DNA of 64,000 nt, taken from contig VWZW01006289.1 of NCBI GenBank assembly GCA_013397115.1, positions 3,791,265-3,855,264 on the forward strand, read 5' to 3'. The translations under genes were made by a program, and so were the position numbers. Positions 36,201 to 48,800 of this stretch are shown here, one piece after another; position 1 is the first letter of the stretch, and the number at the start of each line of letters is the position of its first letter. The notes under the pieces were generated by a model. The model was not told the origin of the DNA. It searched no databases and worked only from the letters and a program-made list of their open reading frames with translations. The DNA is from Edolisoma coerulescens. Its lineage: Eukaryota; Chordata; Aves; Passeriformes; Campephagidae.

Positions 36201-38873
36201 CAAGCTGGGCTGCTCTTTGATGACATTAACGAGTTGACTGAACTGCCAGCTCTGCTCTTGTCCAGGAAGAGACATATTTCTGAGGTTAGATCTTAGACTT
36301 TAAGGTCTGATGACCAGTGAGGCTGCAGCAGTTTATAATGGGGGAAGTTTTGTGGAGAAAATAGGCCCAAGTCATGTGGAGTAGCTCGTTCTGGCCACTG
36401 TGAAAATGTAAAGGCTTGAATTACAGTAGAGTGGAATGTAAGGTCTCACTTTCAAATCCTTTATAAAAATTTTATTCTTCATATGTCAAAACATTGCTAA
36501 ACAATAAGGTGGTTGATCTGATGTATTTACTGCTGATCATGGATTTCTCAACAGACATAGCATAGGTGCCAATATCAGCTTAACAGGCTGTCCAAGAGCA
36601 GCGGATGCACAGGATATTGTAGACTGAGGTGGAGCTGAAGTATCTGCCCAGGTGGACATAAGCCAGGAGCCATTAGTTTCTCATGGGACTTACCAAGTGA
36701 GGCTCAGGGCTGTGCTAATGGATACCCAGCTTCTGCATCTGACTTTTTGTGTCCAGCCAGCTCAGAGCACAGGCAAAGGAGGGAGACAAGCGCATGTTGT
36801 GCAGCGGTCTCTTTAAAGTGGATAGATTAGAGAATTATATCTTTGGAGACGGCAAGGTATATTCAGAGAAATGAGGAAGGGAGGAGGGATGCAGCCAACT
36901 CTGAAACCATGAAAGATAGTTTATTTTTCTCCCCCCTCTCCTCCCATCCTATAGTAACCCAGCCAAAGTTGAACTATGTGCAACATTAGTGAAGAAATAA
37001 AACTGAGAGGGGTGTGCGAGAGCTCATGCTCTGTCAGTTGTGTTTTCTTATGCATTTGCTTTTGGCATGAATCCTGGCCTGCTCTGGATGGGTACTCAGC
37101 TTTCTCATTAGAAATTCACACCTCTATTTCTAAGACTTTGTAACAAAAAATTGGAGCCTAAATGTAGTCCTAAAGAAGAGAGGAGTTGCTTTTCCAGAAA
37201 TTGTTTCCAACGTGGTTTGATGACCAGCTTATTTGTTCATGAAATTATATTTCTTCCTTGATTTTTGTGAAAAAATAGGCCCAACACTTAGCTATCCAAC
37301 CCTTACTTGAGTGACTGTTGCTTGAAGATCTGCCTTTACATATAATTTCCTGGCTTGTCATTTCTCATCCTTGCTTGAGAATATCTCACTCACTGATGAA
37401 GGCACAGGTTTTTTAGAATTGGAGCTCTGATGAGTCGTGCAAGTGTTTCTGGATGTCTGAGGCTGTAAGGTAATGAATTTTTCAAAACTATGGGTGACGT
37501 AGACCTTATCACTTTAAATGGAACCAAAACTGAGAAGATAAAATTGCTGTTGTTAACTCAATTGGTAGAAAGTGATAGAGTAAAGCAATAGGAATCAAGA
37601 GTAGTGTAGCTTATTCTCTCAGATCTCAGGAGGGTAGATATAAGGCTTGAAAGTTATTGGTAATCTTTCTGTTACAAAAGGACACCTTTATAGCAACGTT
37701 GTATTTGTTTTCACCTAGTGCACTGAAATACAACATTTAGTAGCATTCCATTGCTCCTGAGTATATTTGTAGGTGATTGCTTTTCATTGTGCAATTTTCA
37801 TGCTCATTAAAAGAGGGTGAATTTTGTGGTCTGCTTACTACAAATCTTTTTATTTTCTCATTTCTAATGTAACTTCTCTGTCTAAATAAAGAGAAAAAGA
37901 AAACAATGTGACAGTTGTTCTTGGATCCATAGGTGACATAGTTCCATCTACCTGTCTTCGTCCTTTCAATTCAAGGATGAATATCAATTAATGGTTAGTT
38001 GCTAAAAGCTCATTAAAATGTCTTTTGCCCTAAGTTTGACATATTTATTTTTGATTTCTTTTTAATTATAATTAAATAATAGGTTTAAGTTAACAAATAG
38101 GAAATTTACAGTGTACTTACATACTAAATACAGTGCACAGATTCTTCAAAAGGGAAGAGGTGCAACAACCATAGCATCCAAGAAGAAAGCAAAGCAAGGC
38201 TTTGTTTTCATTCTGTTTTGTGAGAGCTGGTATAACACAAGTGCAACACAGATGCATCTTGTTTGAGGTTAGATTTTATGTAGGCATGGTCTGTCCAGCA
38301 TCTACCTCATCGGAGCTTTTTATAAATCTTAAAAAACTTTTCATCAGTGAGAACAATCTCAAAAATTTCAATTTGCCTAAAGCTTATTTCTGTATCAAAA
38401 GGAAAGATTGGGGTTTTTTTAGTTGCTCTAGCATAGTTGAGGTTTGTTCTTGCTTGTTAAAATGATAAGATCATCTGCCCTTGTCTTTATTTGTATCTAT
38501 GGTGTGAATGAAGGAAGTATTTCTGTTCCTCTTTCTTCTCTTCTCAAAGAGTTTGACATAGAAGCCCTGGAGCATCGTGCTCAAGATACCAAATCTACTG
38601 TGCAACAGCCTTGAACAAGATCCAGAATTTGAGTAAGAAAACTGAACCATGCATAGGTGGGACTTATCTAACACACTTTAGATTCCTGTGTCAACTTTTA
38701 GGTTCATTAAGCTCCTTCTGTAATCAGGAGATAGAGCATGATTTGTTTCAGGAAAGCATCAAGGATACCTGGGGTAAATCTACCACTGTCATGTGAGAGA
38801 GTGCAGAATACTGTCTCAGACTAGATGCCAAACATTCAGATGGAATTTGGGTCAGACAAGTTCTCTTGCATGT

Positions 38874-38905
38874 ACTTATTTACATATACACTTATTTATA
38901 TATAC
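38874..38905. repeat. 16-bp tandem duplication
   Basis: ACTTATTTACATATAC followed directly by ACTTATTTATATATAC: two copies with one difference. Confidence 0.92.
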
Positions 38906-38970
38906 ACGGATAGTACTCCTCTGTAACGAGAAAGTCCTGAACAGAGTATGTGAGAGATGGAATCATGTGT

Positions 38971-39060
38971 GATCATGGAATCACAGTAATTTGTTGGCTT
39001 AGGTTGGAGAGTCACATCCAGGGTATGGGAGATGCAATCACAAAATGGCTAGGAAAGAGC
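38971..39060 (-). mobile_element. CR1 LINE 3'-terminal fragment
   Basis: GATCATGGAATCACAGTAAT followed by GGCTTAGGTTGGAGAG corresponds to the complement of the CR1 3' terminus (gatcatagaatcacagaatggtttgggttggaagg). A second weaker echo (CAATCACAAAATGGCTAGG) follows at 39035-39053 and may be a duplicated terminus. The fragment is very short. Confidence 0.65.
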
Positions 39061-41118
39061 AAGTAACAGATGGTTGTAAGTTTCATTGTTAAAATACATC
39101 GTCTAGGGTTGTTATGATGTCAGAAAGTCTGATGATGTCTTTATTATAATTTCCAAACTGCATAGAGACAAAGAACTTTACCCTTTTCAGGTACACTCCT
39201 TCATGAATGGAAAAAGTGTTGCAGGTTGCTCTTCCCAGCTTGACGCTGTTCTGTCTGAAACTCGGTGCCCAACTAACTGAATTAGCACATGCAATTATAA
39301 GAGCCTTTCACCAGGGTGATGGTTCATATACATGAGCAATAAAGTCGGCTCCCAGATCAACGCACTTCAGTGCCGCATTTCTGAACCTTCATGTAAAAAG
39401 CACCTTGAGTTTCACCTACGGCCTTGTTATTTTGGGATTTCTCTTTGTTTGCTTGCTTTTTGAAGTAGGATCTCCCTACCAATTTTGACAGTGCATTTAA
39501 ATTACCGCAGCTCTAGAGCTGGTCCAAACTTAAGTGAAGATATTCTGCTTTTCCTTTGTTTACTGTTTCTTGACTGTTGATGTTTCAGTTGTCAGCGTGC
39601 ACATAGCATGAATATATTTTTGTTTTTAAAGTTTTGAAAAGGAGATAGAAACCTACTTCTGGTTTCATTTCTTTTTTTTTTTTCTTAAGTGTGATATGTG
39701 ATGACAAGTAGTTCATGTAAAAGTCAATCTGTGGTCAGCCACGTCTAAAACTGAAAACCATATGGCTTCACTTTGCAGGTGACCATGATAATCGTACTGA
39801 AATAAACTTTAACTGTTCTGTACTGCTAGTAGTGACCATAGTGTTGCGATTGCTATACTACTAGTGACTGTACTAATGACATGAATATAGTGACTCCACT
39901 CCTCAAATTTGGTCACCTGTTTGATAAACATTCCATGAAAATTGAGAGCATGTACAAAAAATTTAGAAAAGGTCTCTTTCTTATATTTAGTGCTCTGAAT
40001 GTACCACTGTAAATTCCAGCCAGTTTTAATTTTGCCATTACTATCTTGCCTGATACATTTTGTTGTGGGATGTTATTCAGTGGGTGTAATGGGTCTTTCA
40101 TTTAAACTTATGAATGCTATCTAAAATGAGAAAGTGGTTTTTATACCAATTCTTTCCCGAATTTCTAAAATTTGAAAGAACAAAAAAAAAAAGGGCTACA
40201 CATTTCCCAGTGTTTCAGTGAAATAAAATGGAGAAATGGTGAGATTTTAAGTTTTTTCTTTGTTTGTTTATCTTTGTTTGTTGGGTTTTTTTGTTTAGAG
40301 ACATCTTTTTGCACATTTATGAAATACTTGGAATAAACTAAAGCCTATTTTCTTATTGACTCTAGTAGAGCAAAACCTTATTTCTTGTGTTTTACTTCAC
40401 ATTTTCAGTCTAGCCCAGAATCAGTGAGAGCAATCATGAGCAGTCTAAAAACTGTTTATCCTCTAGCTTCTAATAGAGAACACAAACAAGTGGAGAATTT
40501 TCCATAATGAACAGGTTTGTATAAAATCTACATCCTTATTTGCATACCTGATCAGGTAGAGAAAACTGCTTCCTTCAATGTCAGATTCAGACAGAAATCC
40601 AGCCTTTCAGAGTTAATTTCTAGCTTAGTGATTTCAGGTAACCACTCAACCTTTTGACTTCAAACTCGCCTGCAGTATAGTTGTCGTAGCTGGGTCCTGA
40701 TTTTAGAAGAAAGTTTTTGTGATTAGTCCCAAGATGCTGCAAATTGGTGAGCTCTGATTTCAGCTTTGCCACCTCAGAGACTATTAAAGTCAATTCTCCT
40801 TTTCACAGGTAGTGTTATATAATTAACTTCTTTATACCAAGACATGGAAGCACAGCTACATGAAAGACATTTTTTTTTCTGCTGACCATTTTACATTGGT
40901 GTAAATTTTAATATGAATTAAAAGTTCCTCCTTTCCTTACATCAACCAAGTTGTGAATTTCTGTTTTTCCATAATATGTCAGACCTTATATATATGACTC
41001 CAGGCAGAATTTGAGCATCTCAGATCGGATCCATACACAAACTGTGGCACCGCGTCACCTCAGATTTAGATTTCCTCTGCTACGTGTCCACTTCTGTACA
41101 GAGTGGAGTTCTTGACAT

Positions 41119-41140
41119 TGCCAGTAAACTCTTACTGGCA
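41119..41140. repeat. Perfect 9-bp hairpin
   Basis: TGCCAGTAA and its exact complement TTACTGGCA around a 4-base loop. Confidence 0.92.
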
Positions 41141-42281
41141 CACATGGGGCCTAAACTAGTTTCCTAAATCTCTGAGGTGACCATATGGCTGATGAAAAAA
41201 TCATTTACTGTTTAGTGATCTTATATAGCAAATAATTATAGGAAATCTGAGAAGGAAAAAATAATTAAAATAATTGCTTAAGAGTCAAACAAATACCAGA
41301 GGAGAAAAACATCCTGCAACTCTCTTCTAGAACTTTTACTGGATTTCCTGCAGTTCTCCTGAGCAGTGAAACTGTATCACTGACAATTAATAGTTCTTCC
41401 ATGCCTGTTTCCATCTGCTACTACAATTCCAGAACTAATTTTAACCCCCAGAGGCTATTGTGAAACAAAATGATTTTTAGTTGTATTTAGTTTTAAAAAG
41501 TGTAAATAATTTCCAAGGGGAAAGTTGGAATCTCATAACATAAATATAAAACAGAGACCTGAAAACATCAGATATTTCATACTGCTGATAGATAACTCCC
41601 GTATCATGTTTGAAGCAGAAATAAACAGTTTTCCTGATTCTGAGGTTTTACTTCTTTGTGTATTTTTCATTTTCATATGAAGTGCTGCTTTTCCTATCAG
41701 AAATTTGCTGTCTTGTCTTACGGAAGGAATGCAGTAAATACATATTATTATATCTCCCTTCACCCCCACCTCTAGCCTCCTTTCTCCAAAGCTAAAGGAT
41801 GTACTTGTATTGGAAAATATCAGTTGCAATTTCTGATATTAAAGTAATAAAGATAATTGTCTAATTTCCACTGAAAGTATTAATAAAATATCCAGAAGCT
41901 CAAAGTAGGGTTACAGTTTTCAGGGCATTTTTAATAATTAATGGCTGTGTGATAACACAATAGTGTTGCAGACATCTCCATGATCTCAGCTTATAAAAGT
42001 CTTTTCTGTAGCAATCCTGAAGCATTGTTATGTTGAACTGTGGGAAAAACTACCGAAATTGTTATTACATACCAAATGTAGAAAAAGAAAGATGAATGAA
42101 AAATTTAAAGGCATCATAAAATTGGTCCAGACATAATTCTGGCCAATTATATGTTGTTGGGTTCAACAGCCAAAAAAAGCAAAACAGATGGTAAGCTGTT
42201 AAACTACTCAAAATATCATAAACAGTAGTAGGTTACAGGTGCTATGCCTCATACATGTTATAGGATAACTTTGTAGCCGTG

Positions 42282-42302
42282 CTTTTGTTTGTTTGTTTGT
42301 TT
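42282..42302. repeat. (GTTT)n microsatellite
   Basis: Short tetranucleotide array TTTTGTTTGTTTGTTTG, four to five units. Confidence 0.9.
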
Positions 42303-43511
42303 TACTTTGTGCTTTGTGCTTCTAATTTTTGTCAGACCAAGCTGGGCCTTTTGTGCCTTTTATAAGCAAAATTCAGACTGAGAATATATTGAATTTTTGG
42401 GGATGGAGAATCTTGATTTAGGCAGAGGTGAAAAGTTAGACCACTTGAATCACTTCCTTGAAATGAAAATACCAAAAACACCAGAAAGGAGAAAACTCAA
42501 CTGCTTTTGCTTTGCTACAACACAAATTGAAAAAGTATCTTTGAAATAGAAAAACTTACATCTGGAGAAGAGATATGGACCAGATAAAACCCCAAACCAT
42601 TTCAGAAATTAGATTTTAGTGAAAAGAATAATGAAAATCTTTGGTTTATCCTTTTCTTTTCTGTCCTTACCATCTGCAGCTTTTTCAAAGTCTTAGATTA
42701 GGTCTTATACTTCAGACTGAGATTGTGCTGATTGGAATTAAAAGAATAAATTAAAGCAAAACCATAAACTTAGCTAATTGCAGTCCTTAAATTACTGTTA
42801 GTCTATAAAAATGTTGTAAGGATGGACTTATTTTTTTGTTCAGTGCTAACTTTGATAAGCCTTGATTGTAGCTACAGAATATACAAAAGGGGAAAAAATT
42901 GAAGGGCGTGCATGCACAAAACTATGAAATTATTTCAGAAGGTTTTGTACTAAATCAGCTATGTAAATGGCAGCATTATTTTTTTACATATTTTTCAATA
43001 AATTTAGTTCTGTTAATCAAATTGTAATATTTAAACTGAATGGTATATATTATAATATGCATTAATATAATTCTTAATTTGTTTTTGTCTGGAAATTAAG
43101 CAGTTACAAGTTTTTAAAAAGCACAATTAAAGAAGGAAATTCAAAATTAGCATTTTGGACCTCAGAGCAGCTAAATGAACACGAGATTATGTGCACCTAA
43201 ATATGTGTGTAAAAATAAATTGAAAGAGTTCGCTGTAAAACCATGTGAAAGATCACTTAATAGCTAGAATAATTTCATCTGAGATCACTAAAAATATTAG
43301 GAATTGCCAGCTGAATCAATCTCCACTTGGAAATTTAAGTAAACTTTTAACTACAATGTTTTGTACTATTACTGGGCAATACAGTGGTATTCTTTAACCC
43401 ATAGTCCATGAAGTAGTGGGAGTAAGTGTAGAATTTAGCACACACTGGGATCTCTTCAGCAACACTCTTGACCAGTAACTGGGGAGATAGGCTGAAGGGG
43501 TGTTATCCTAG

Positions 43512-43529
43512 GAAAAAATTAATTTTTTC
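43512..43529. repeat. Perfect 18-bp palindrome with outer arms
   Basis: GAAAAAATTAATTTTTTC equals its reverse complement. Outside it TATCC (43504-43508) pairs with GGATA (43530-43534), leaving a three-base bulge. Confidence 0.9.
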
Positions 43530-43696
43530 GGATAAATAGAGCATCACCTGCAGAGTAGGCCAGTGTGAAATGCCAGGGTGGGGTGGAGAGGAGTTCAAGT
43601 AGTAACAGTGTTGTGAAAACAAGAAATTACCAAATGTTTGCAGCCTTCACTCCAGCAGGTACTTCCAGACACCTGGTGGGAGCCTGATTTGTCTTG

Positions 43697-43713
43697 TTCA
43701 CTCCTGGAGTGAA
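43697..43713. repeat. Palindrome TTCACTCC-N-GGAGTGAA
   Basis: Two exact 8-base complementary arms around a single base. A further TTCACTCC lies about 50 bases upstream (43647-43654). Confidence 0.9.
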
Positions 43714-45496
43714 AGGAGGCCAGGTAAGTTCTGGAGGCTAAATAGTTCTCAGCAATTTACATGGCAACTCCCCTGTCTTAAGTGAAAATAACCTTAGGCT
43801 TTCTTTCTGTGTCATGTTGTTACCTGCATTTTGATTATAGTATACCATGACAAGGCTGAAATCTGAATTATCAGAAGGTACAGCACTTCAAGGCTTTGCT
43901 ATTTCCAATCCCTTTCTGTCAAGTGATCTGTATCATCTTTCTCGTCTCTGAACCACTCCCTCACTGGAGCTGGTTACCCACTGCTGTTTCCCGGTGGTAG
44001 TTGAGGTTTTCACTATCCTTTGTTGGCTATGTCAAAACTACATAAACTTAATTTGTTTGTGCAGCTCACCTCTTAATGTACCCTTTCATAAACCCAGTTA
44101 AACAAATGTAATTTCAGCCTTTTGATCTCTTATCTTGTCTAATCCTGGATACTTTGTCTTCATATAAATTTGGGAAAGATTTCTTTCAATGGAGGATTTC
44201 TTTCATTCTTAGTCTTGAATATTCCACTCCTTTGCTTCTGCTGTCATTCACTGTGATTTATTGGTTTTATTTCATTGAAGGCTGTTACGTGACCACCCTG
44301 CTCTTTTCTCCTATTTATACTTCTGTGTCCTCAAGTATTAAATATTGTGTTCTGAGATAGCACTACCTTTTCGGAACTTGCTTTTCACATGATGCTGTTT
44401 TTTCTGCACTTGAAACTCTGCAATGCAGCGCCCTTAAGAAGAGATTGTTTTTCTTGTTTGCCCAGGCTCAGTGATGTGCTTTTAGGGGAGAATGTGCAAT
44501 ATGTATAAGAAACACATTTATTTCCCATATCTTGTATGCGATTGGGGTAGCAGATAGCAAATGTGTATATAGTGTACATAGTCTCTCCAGTCTGTTCCAA
44601 TCTACTATTCCCTATTTACTGTAAATTACCTGAATAGGTTACCTTCATACTAAATGAATGGTGAAGTTAATACTTAAAAGATGGTTCACAGAAACATAAG
44701 AAAAAGGTTCTTTTAAAGTTTTGGTGATTGTCACTTAATTGGCAATATTCGGCTAGATACACTTAGGGATTCTCACTTGTGGCTCCTGGCTGCCAAATGT
44801 ACAAAGCTGGTTTTGCACCAGTTCACATGATTTCAGCACAGAGGATTTATCCAACAAGACTTGTTGGTTTTGCACTAAATCTTCAAACTGTGAACATGGA
44901 ATTTCCTGTTTAAGGGGATGAGATGTGTGGTCCCTAGAGCAAGGCTGCCCTGATGCTGAACTGAGAGGCCTCCCTGAGTACCTCAGCAATTTGCATCTCT
45001 GTAACTCTTTTACTAATGTCTGCGCAAAACTTTACTTCCACCAGTATGTGGCTGCTACCAAAGAAAAGGAAAGTGGAGGTACTTCAGATACCTCCTTGGC
45101 ACTGCTAGTTAAACAGTGCTTGGCTATGGCTGCCTCCTCCCAGCTGACTCGAAGGCTGCCTGTCAGCATTGCAGGAACAGTCGCTGTGTTTCAGCTTTGG
45201 CAGGCTTTGTTAGGATGTAGCTTCCATTCAAACAGTCTCTCCCACTCCTCTGAGTCTGTTGTGACTGCAGTTCTCCAGTCCTTGGACACAGCCATGTGCA
45301 CAGCTAGGCTCTCTGGGTGGGCAGGGCTGATGGATGATTTTGGCTTGGCTGGACTTTAGCAAAGCTGTAGGGAAGAGGTGTATGCAGCAGACTTGCTGTA
45401 GCTTTGTAATTTCTTTCACTGCACTCTCAGCTTCAGGACTGACTCTTACATGCCAGCAGTGGCTGAGAGCACTACTTCATAATTTCAATTCAGAGC

Positions 45497-45517
45497 TTTT
45501 TGTTTTGTTTTGTTTTG
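45497..45517. repeat. (TTTTG)n microsatellite
   Basis: Four units of the pentanucleotide TTTTG/GTTTT. Confidence 0.93.
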
Positions 45518-45616
45518 TGAGGTGCATCTAGTCAACATTTAACATAAAGACCCCAAACCCTAAATGCTTGTTGCTTACAAATGCTTCTTATCATGGCGTA
45601 TCTTATCTATTCAGTG

Positions 45617-45655
45617 CAGAAAGATTTTTGTTTAAATCCAGAAGGATTTTTGTTT
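45617..45655. repeat. Direct duplication, 22-bp period
   Basis: CAGAAAGATTTTTGTTT at 45617-45633 recurs as CAGAAGGATTTTTGTTT at 45639-45655 with one difference. Confidence 0.88.
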
Positions 45656-45873
45656 CAAGGATGAGGCACATGTTTTTCTGCTTATCTGCACTGAATCAGA
45701 GTAGTGAAGAATTTTGTTCTGATAATATTTTTGTGCTCTGGTGTCTGATACACAGAAAATATCAGGTGATCAGGCAGCTATTTTCAGACATCCTGCAGCA
45801 CAAAATCTTGACTTACCCATTCTTTACCTTTGTTGCTAATTCAGATGTTGCTGAAGAAATTCTAGAGAAATAA

Positions 45874-48800
45874 CTCTCTTTAAAAATATATATTCCCAAT
45901 TGGTCACTCTAAACCAAAAGTTTCTTTATATACATTGTATCTGGAGAAAGGAGCGATGAAACAGGGGGTGTGCCATCTAAAAGAAATAAATGTGGAAAAC
46001 CAAGGAAAGTATATAACAGAAAAAAAACTAGATAAAACTTACTTCTCCAAGAGAAAAGAATCTTAAAAACAAGGAGAGGTATTGTAAAATGAGAATTTTT
46101 AACAACTAGCCCAGCCACCATTGTTTCTGCAGATAAGAAGAATTTCAGAGGGTTGCTCAGTGTGTAGATTGGTTTGGAACCTAGCATAAGAACCAGCTTT
46201 TTAAAAAATTTATTTTCTTCAAAAATATAATTTTTTTCAGATTCCATACAGAACATGTAAGAGTTGTGCCAAATATAGGAGGCATGTTTCAGGGAAAAAA
46301 AACTGCAGGGATATGTTTCTAATTGTTATAATTTTAGGAGGAAAAGATTAACTTAAACATTAGTTGTTGATAGCTAAAATATTGTTGTCTGCTTTCTGCC
46401 CAGTTGTGCTGAGAATGAATACAAAGATATTAAACTCTGTCATAAAACTATGAAACTCTGGAATATCTCCCCCCCATTTCAAAGGGAACACTATGTTACC
46501 GTAAATCAAAGCTGATATAAGGAAATTATGGTTGAAGTCTTGGGAGTTCATTTGCTTGAAGATAACAAGTGCCTGCTGTTGATCTGACTGTTTTTATATT
46601 GATGTTGCACAATGAGTCATGTTTTACACTTCGGTAGTTGTGGCTCTGCACAAGAAAATTATTTGATCCTCATTTGCCATTAATTAACAGTTGTGCGTAT
46701 ATTCCTTGAAAATATATTTTTGTATTAATGTATATTTTATCTCTTTTCATTCTTTGATATTTTGTAGAATGTCAGTCTTCGTTTTATTTAGCCTTAGTAG
46801 TTGCTTAGTGATGGAATTTTAGTTTTTTAAGCCTCTTCTAAGACTACATTACTTTGCCACATGTTTTAATGCCTTTCGTTAAATGTTTACACTTCTAAAA
46901 ATATTTCGGAAGCAACTCCAGATATCTTCCTAGAAAATGGTTAGAACACAGTGCTGTTCAAATTAATTTGTTTATTTGCGTTCAGGCTTGCGTTACAGGC
47001 TTGTGTGTGTGTATAACTTGTGTGCTTGTTAAAGTTTGGCTGTTTCCCTTAGCAGGCCTGAAGAAGGGCTTGTGTGCTTGAAAACCTGTCTGCTTTTTCA
47101 AATGTGTCAGGCAATGTAATAAAAGATGTTGAAACAGAGCTTATGATGACTGTATCTTTTACTGCAAATGATGCAAAAGTGGTGAAAACTACAGGGTAAC
47201 ATTTAAAAGTAAAGCAATAAAACAAAACTACTGAATATACTTCCAGCTTATTTTCATTGTGGGCAGCAGTGGGAACAATGAAGAAGTCAGAATGACATAA
47301 ACATAAAACATCAGTAATTGCTTCTCTTATGAAGCCAAACATTAAGGGATTTTCCTCACTGAATTTGTTTAGGAAGGATTCTTTATAAAATTTGAGACTT
47401 TTAAACTTTGCCCTTTTTTACAGGGAATGACTTCCTGAACTATCTGTACAAGACCTTTTCGGTATGCATTAACCACTGAATTAATGTCTGTGTTAATCAA
47501 AACAGAAAACAAGAATAACTAGTGAGGATAGTTGTACTTTGGATAGAAGTTCTCACTCTTCTTTATCAAGTGTGTTTTCCTTATCAATACCTGTAAATAT
47601 AATGTATATGTATATGTCTTACAGCATCAAATTTCCATCAAATAGATTTGTGTGTGTATAAGGGACATAAGAAGCGAATCAGAAGTAACATAAATCAACA
47701 AATGAGGTGGTTCTAAAGTGTTCTTGAAAACAAAGTGCTCAGAACTTTTAAATTCCCAAGGCAATTGATTTTGCCTAGCTCTGTGTGGACAACTTCCCAA
47801 TCTCAACTTGAGGTTTCTCAGGGGTTCAAAGGGACAAATAATATCCATAATCTCTCAAAGAAAGATGTAGATTCCACCTTGAAAATATATACAGTGGGTT
47901 ACAGATGTTACAGAAAACCAGATTTTCTGCAGCTTCTAGTGTACAGAAGTCTGGATTTTATTTTTCAATGAACTGGACCCTTAGCTAGTAAAGAAAAGCA
48001 GTTTAAAATGTACTTTGGCAGCTTTAGTATGCTCAAAATGTACACTTATTGCCATATCATATCAAACACATTTGTAGCCTCTTTCACGCTAAACTTTTCT
48101 TAATGTGCTTTACAGAAACAGATCAACATATTAAAGGGACACTGTCAAGGCTGTTAGTCCTAAAAATTGACCTACTTTGACACTGGTCCCATACTGAAGC
48201 TTTTACTTCTGAGATTTTTTCTGTGTCCTTCTTCCTGGACAACTACACAAAGGCTAGGCATAAAAATATACAGTCAAATAAATTTTGTTTCGAAAAAAGG
48301 GAATTTTAGAAAAGATGATGTTTTGTGAAAATTCTGGTTTTGTGATCTTCAGCAGTGTTTTTCTTAAGGTGCAGGTGTAATTGCTGTCACTGCCAAGAGG
48401 AGATCCCAGTGCAAATATCATATGTGACTCAGAGGGCTGAGTGTTTATGTCGTGGCAGGTTGATAAGTGCAGAAGTGACCAAGATGTATTGAAGTGCTGC
48501 GTGGAGAAAGAAGTCCATTCAGCCCAAAAGTTTGTTCTGGCTCCTCAGACTTAATAGCCATCTTCCAAAAGGTGACTTGCATTTTCTTGGAGCAGTTATT
48601 CCCTGCCTTCCCACATATTAGGCACTATATTAAAATGAGTTACTAATCAACCATTTAAAGTTTTGGTAATGCCAAGACCTTAGCTGTAGCGATTCAGTAA
48701 ATCTATAATGCAACTCATTGCATGCTAGACTGGTAAAATAACATCACAGACTGCTGAATTTATTGCCATGACTATTTTGATAAAATCCTAACTTTTCTCT

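Larger units (their letters stand above)
35361..38970. other. Non-coding unique sequence
   Basis: No exon or interspersed repeat recognised. Contains small duplications at 36105-36130 and 38874-38905 and a short perfect hairpin at 36168-36200. The open frames near 38202-38796 have no recognisable domain. Confidence 0.55.
39061..44924. other. Non-coding unique sequence
   Basis: AT-rich sequence with no recognised gene. Contains a T12 tract (39672-39683), a short hairpin (41119-41140), a GTTT repeat (42282-42302), palindromes at 43512-43529 and 43697-43713 and an isolated splice-donor consensus at 43721. The open frame at 41533-41829 (-) is unrecognised. Confidence 0.55.
44925..45873 (+). other. 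GC-richer stretch with overlapping open frames, product unknown
   Basis: The longest plus-strand open frame of the window, 144 codons, covers 44925-45359. A second frame is open from 45334 to 45531 and, after one TAG, continues without a stop to 45873. Together this is about 950 bases with one frame change and one stop. The translations show no signal peptide, repeat or domain that I recognise, and codon use does not look clearly biased. A tandem duplication and a TTTTG repeat lie inside the second frame, which argues against selected coding sequence. It could be a decayed gene or retroelement part, or simply a GC-rich stretch with few stops; I favour the latter. Confidence 0.2.

Noticed and set aside
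42200..42260. let-7-like word (AGTAGTAGGTTACAGG) followed by GCCTCATAC
   Set aside because: It departs from the let-7 seed and does not fold into a proper precursor by eye.
45334..45400. LDFSKA-like word in translation, resembling motif A of CR1 reverse transcriptase
   Set aside because: Only about 17 bases (TGGACTTTAGCAAAGCT) resemble CR1. The residues on either side do not follow the reverse transcriptase pattern, so chance is likelier.
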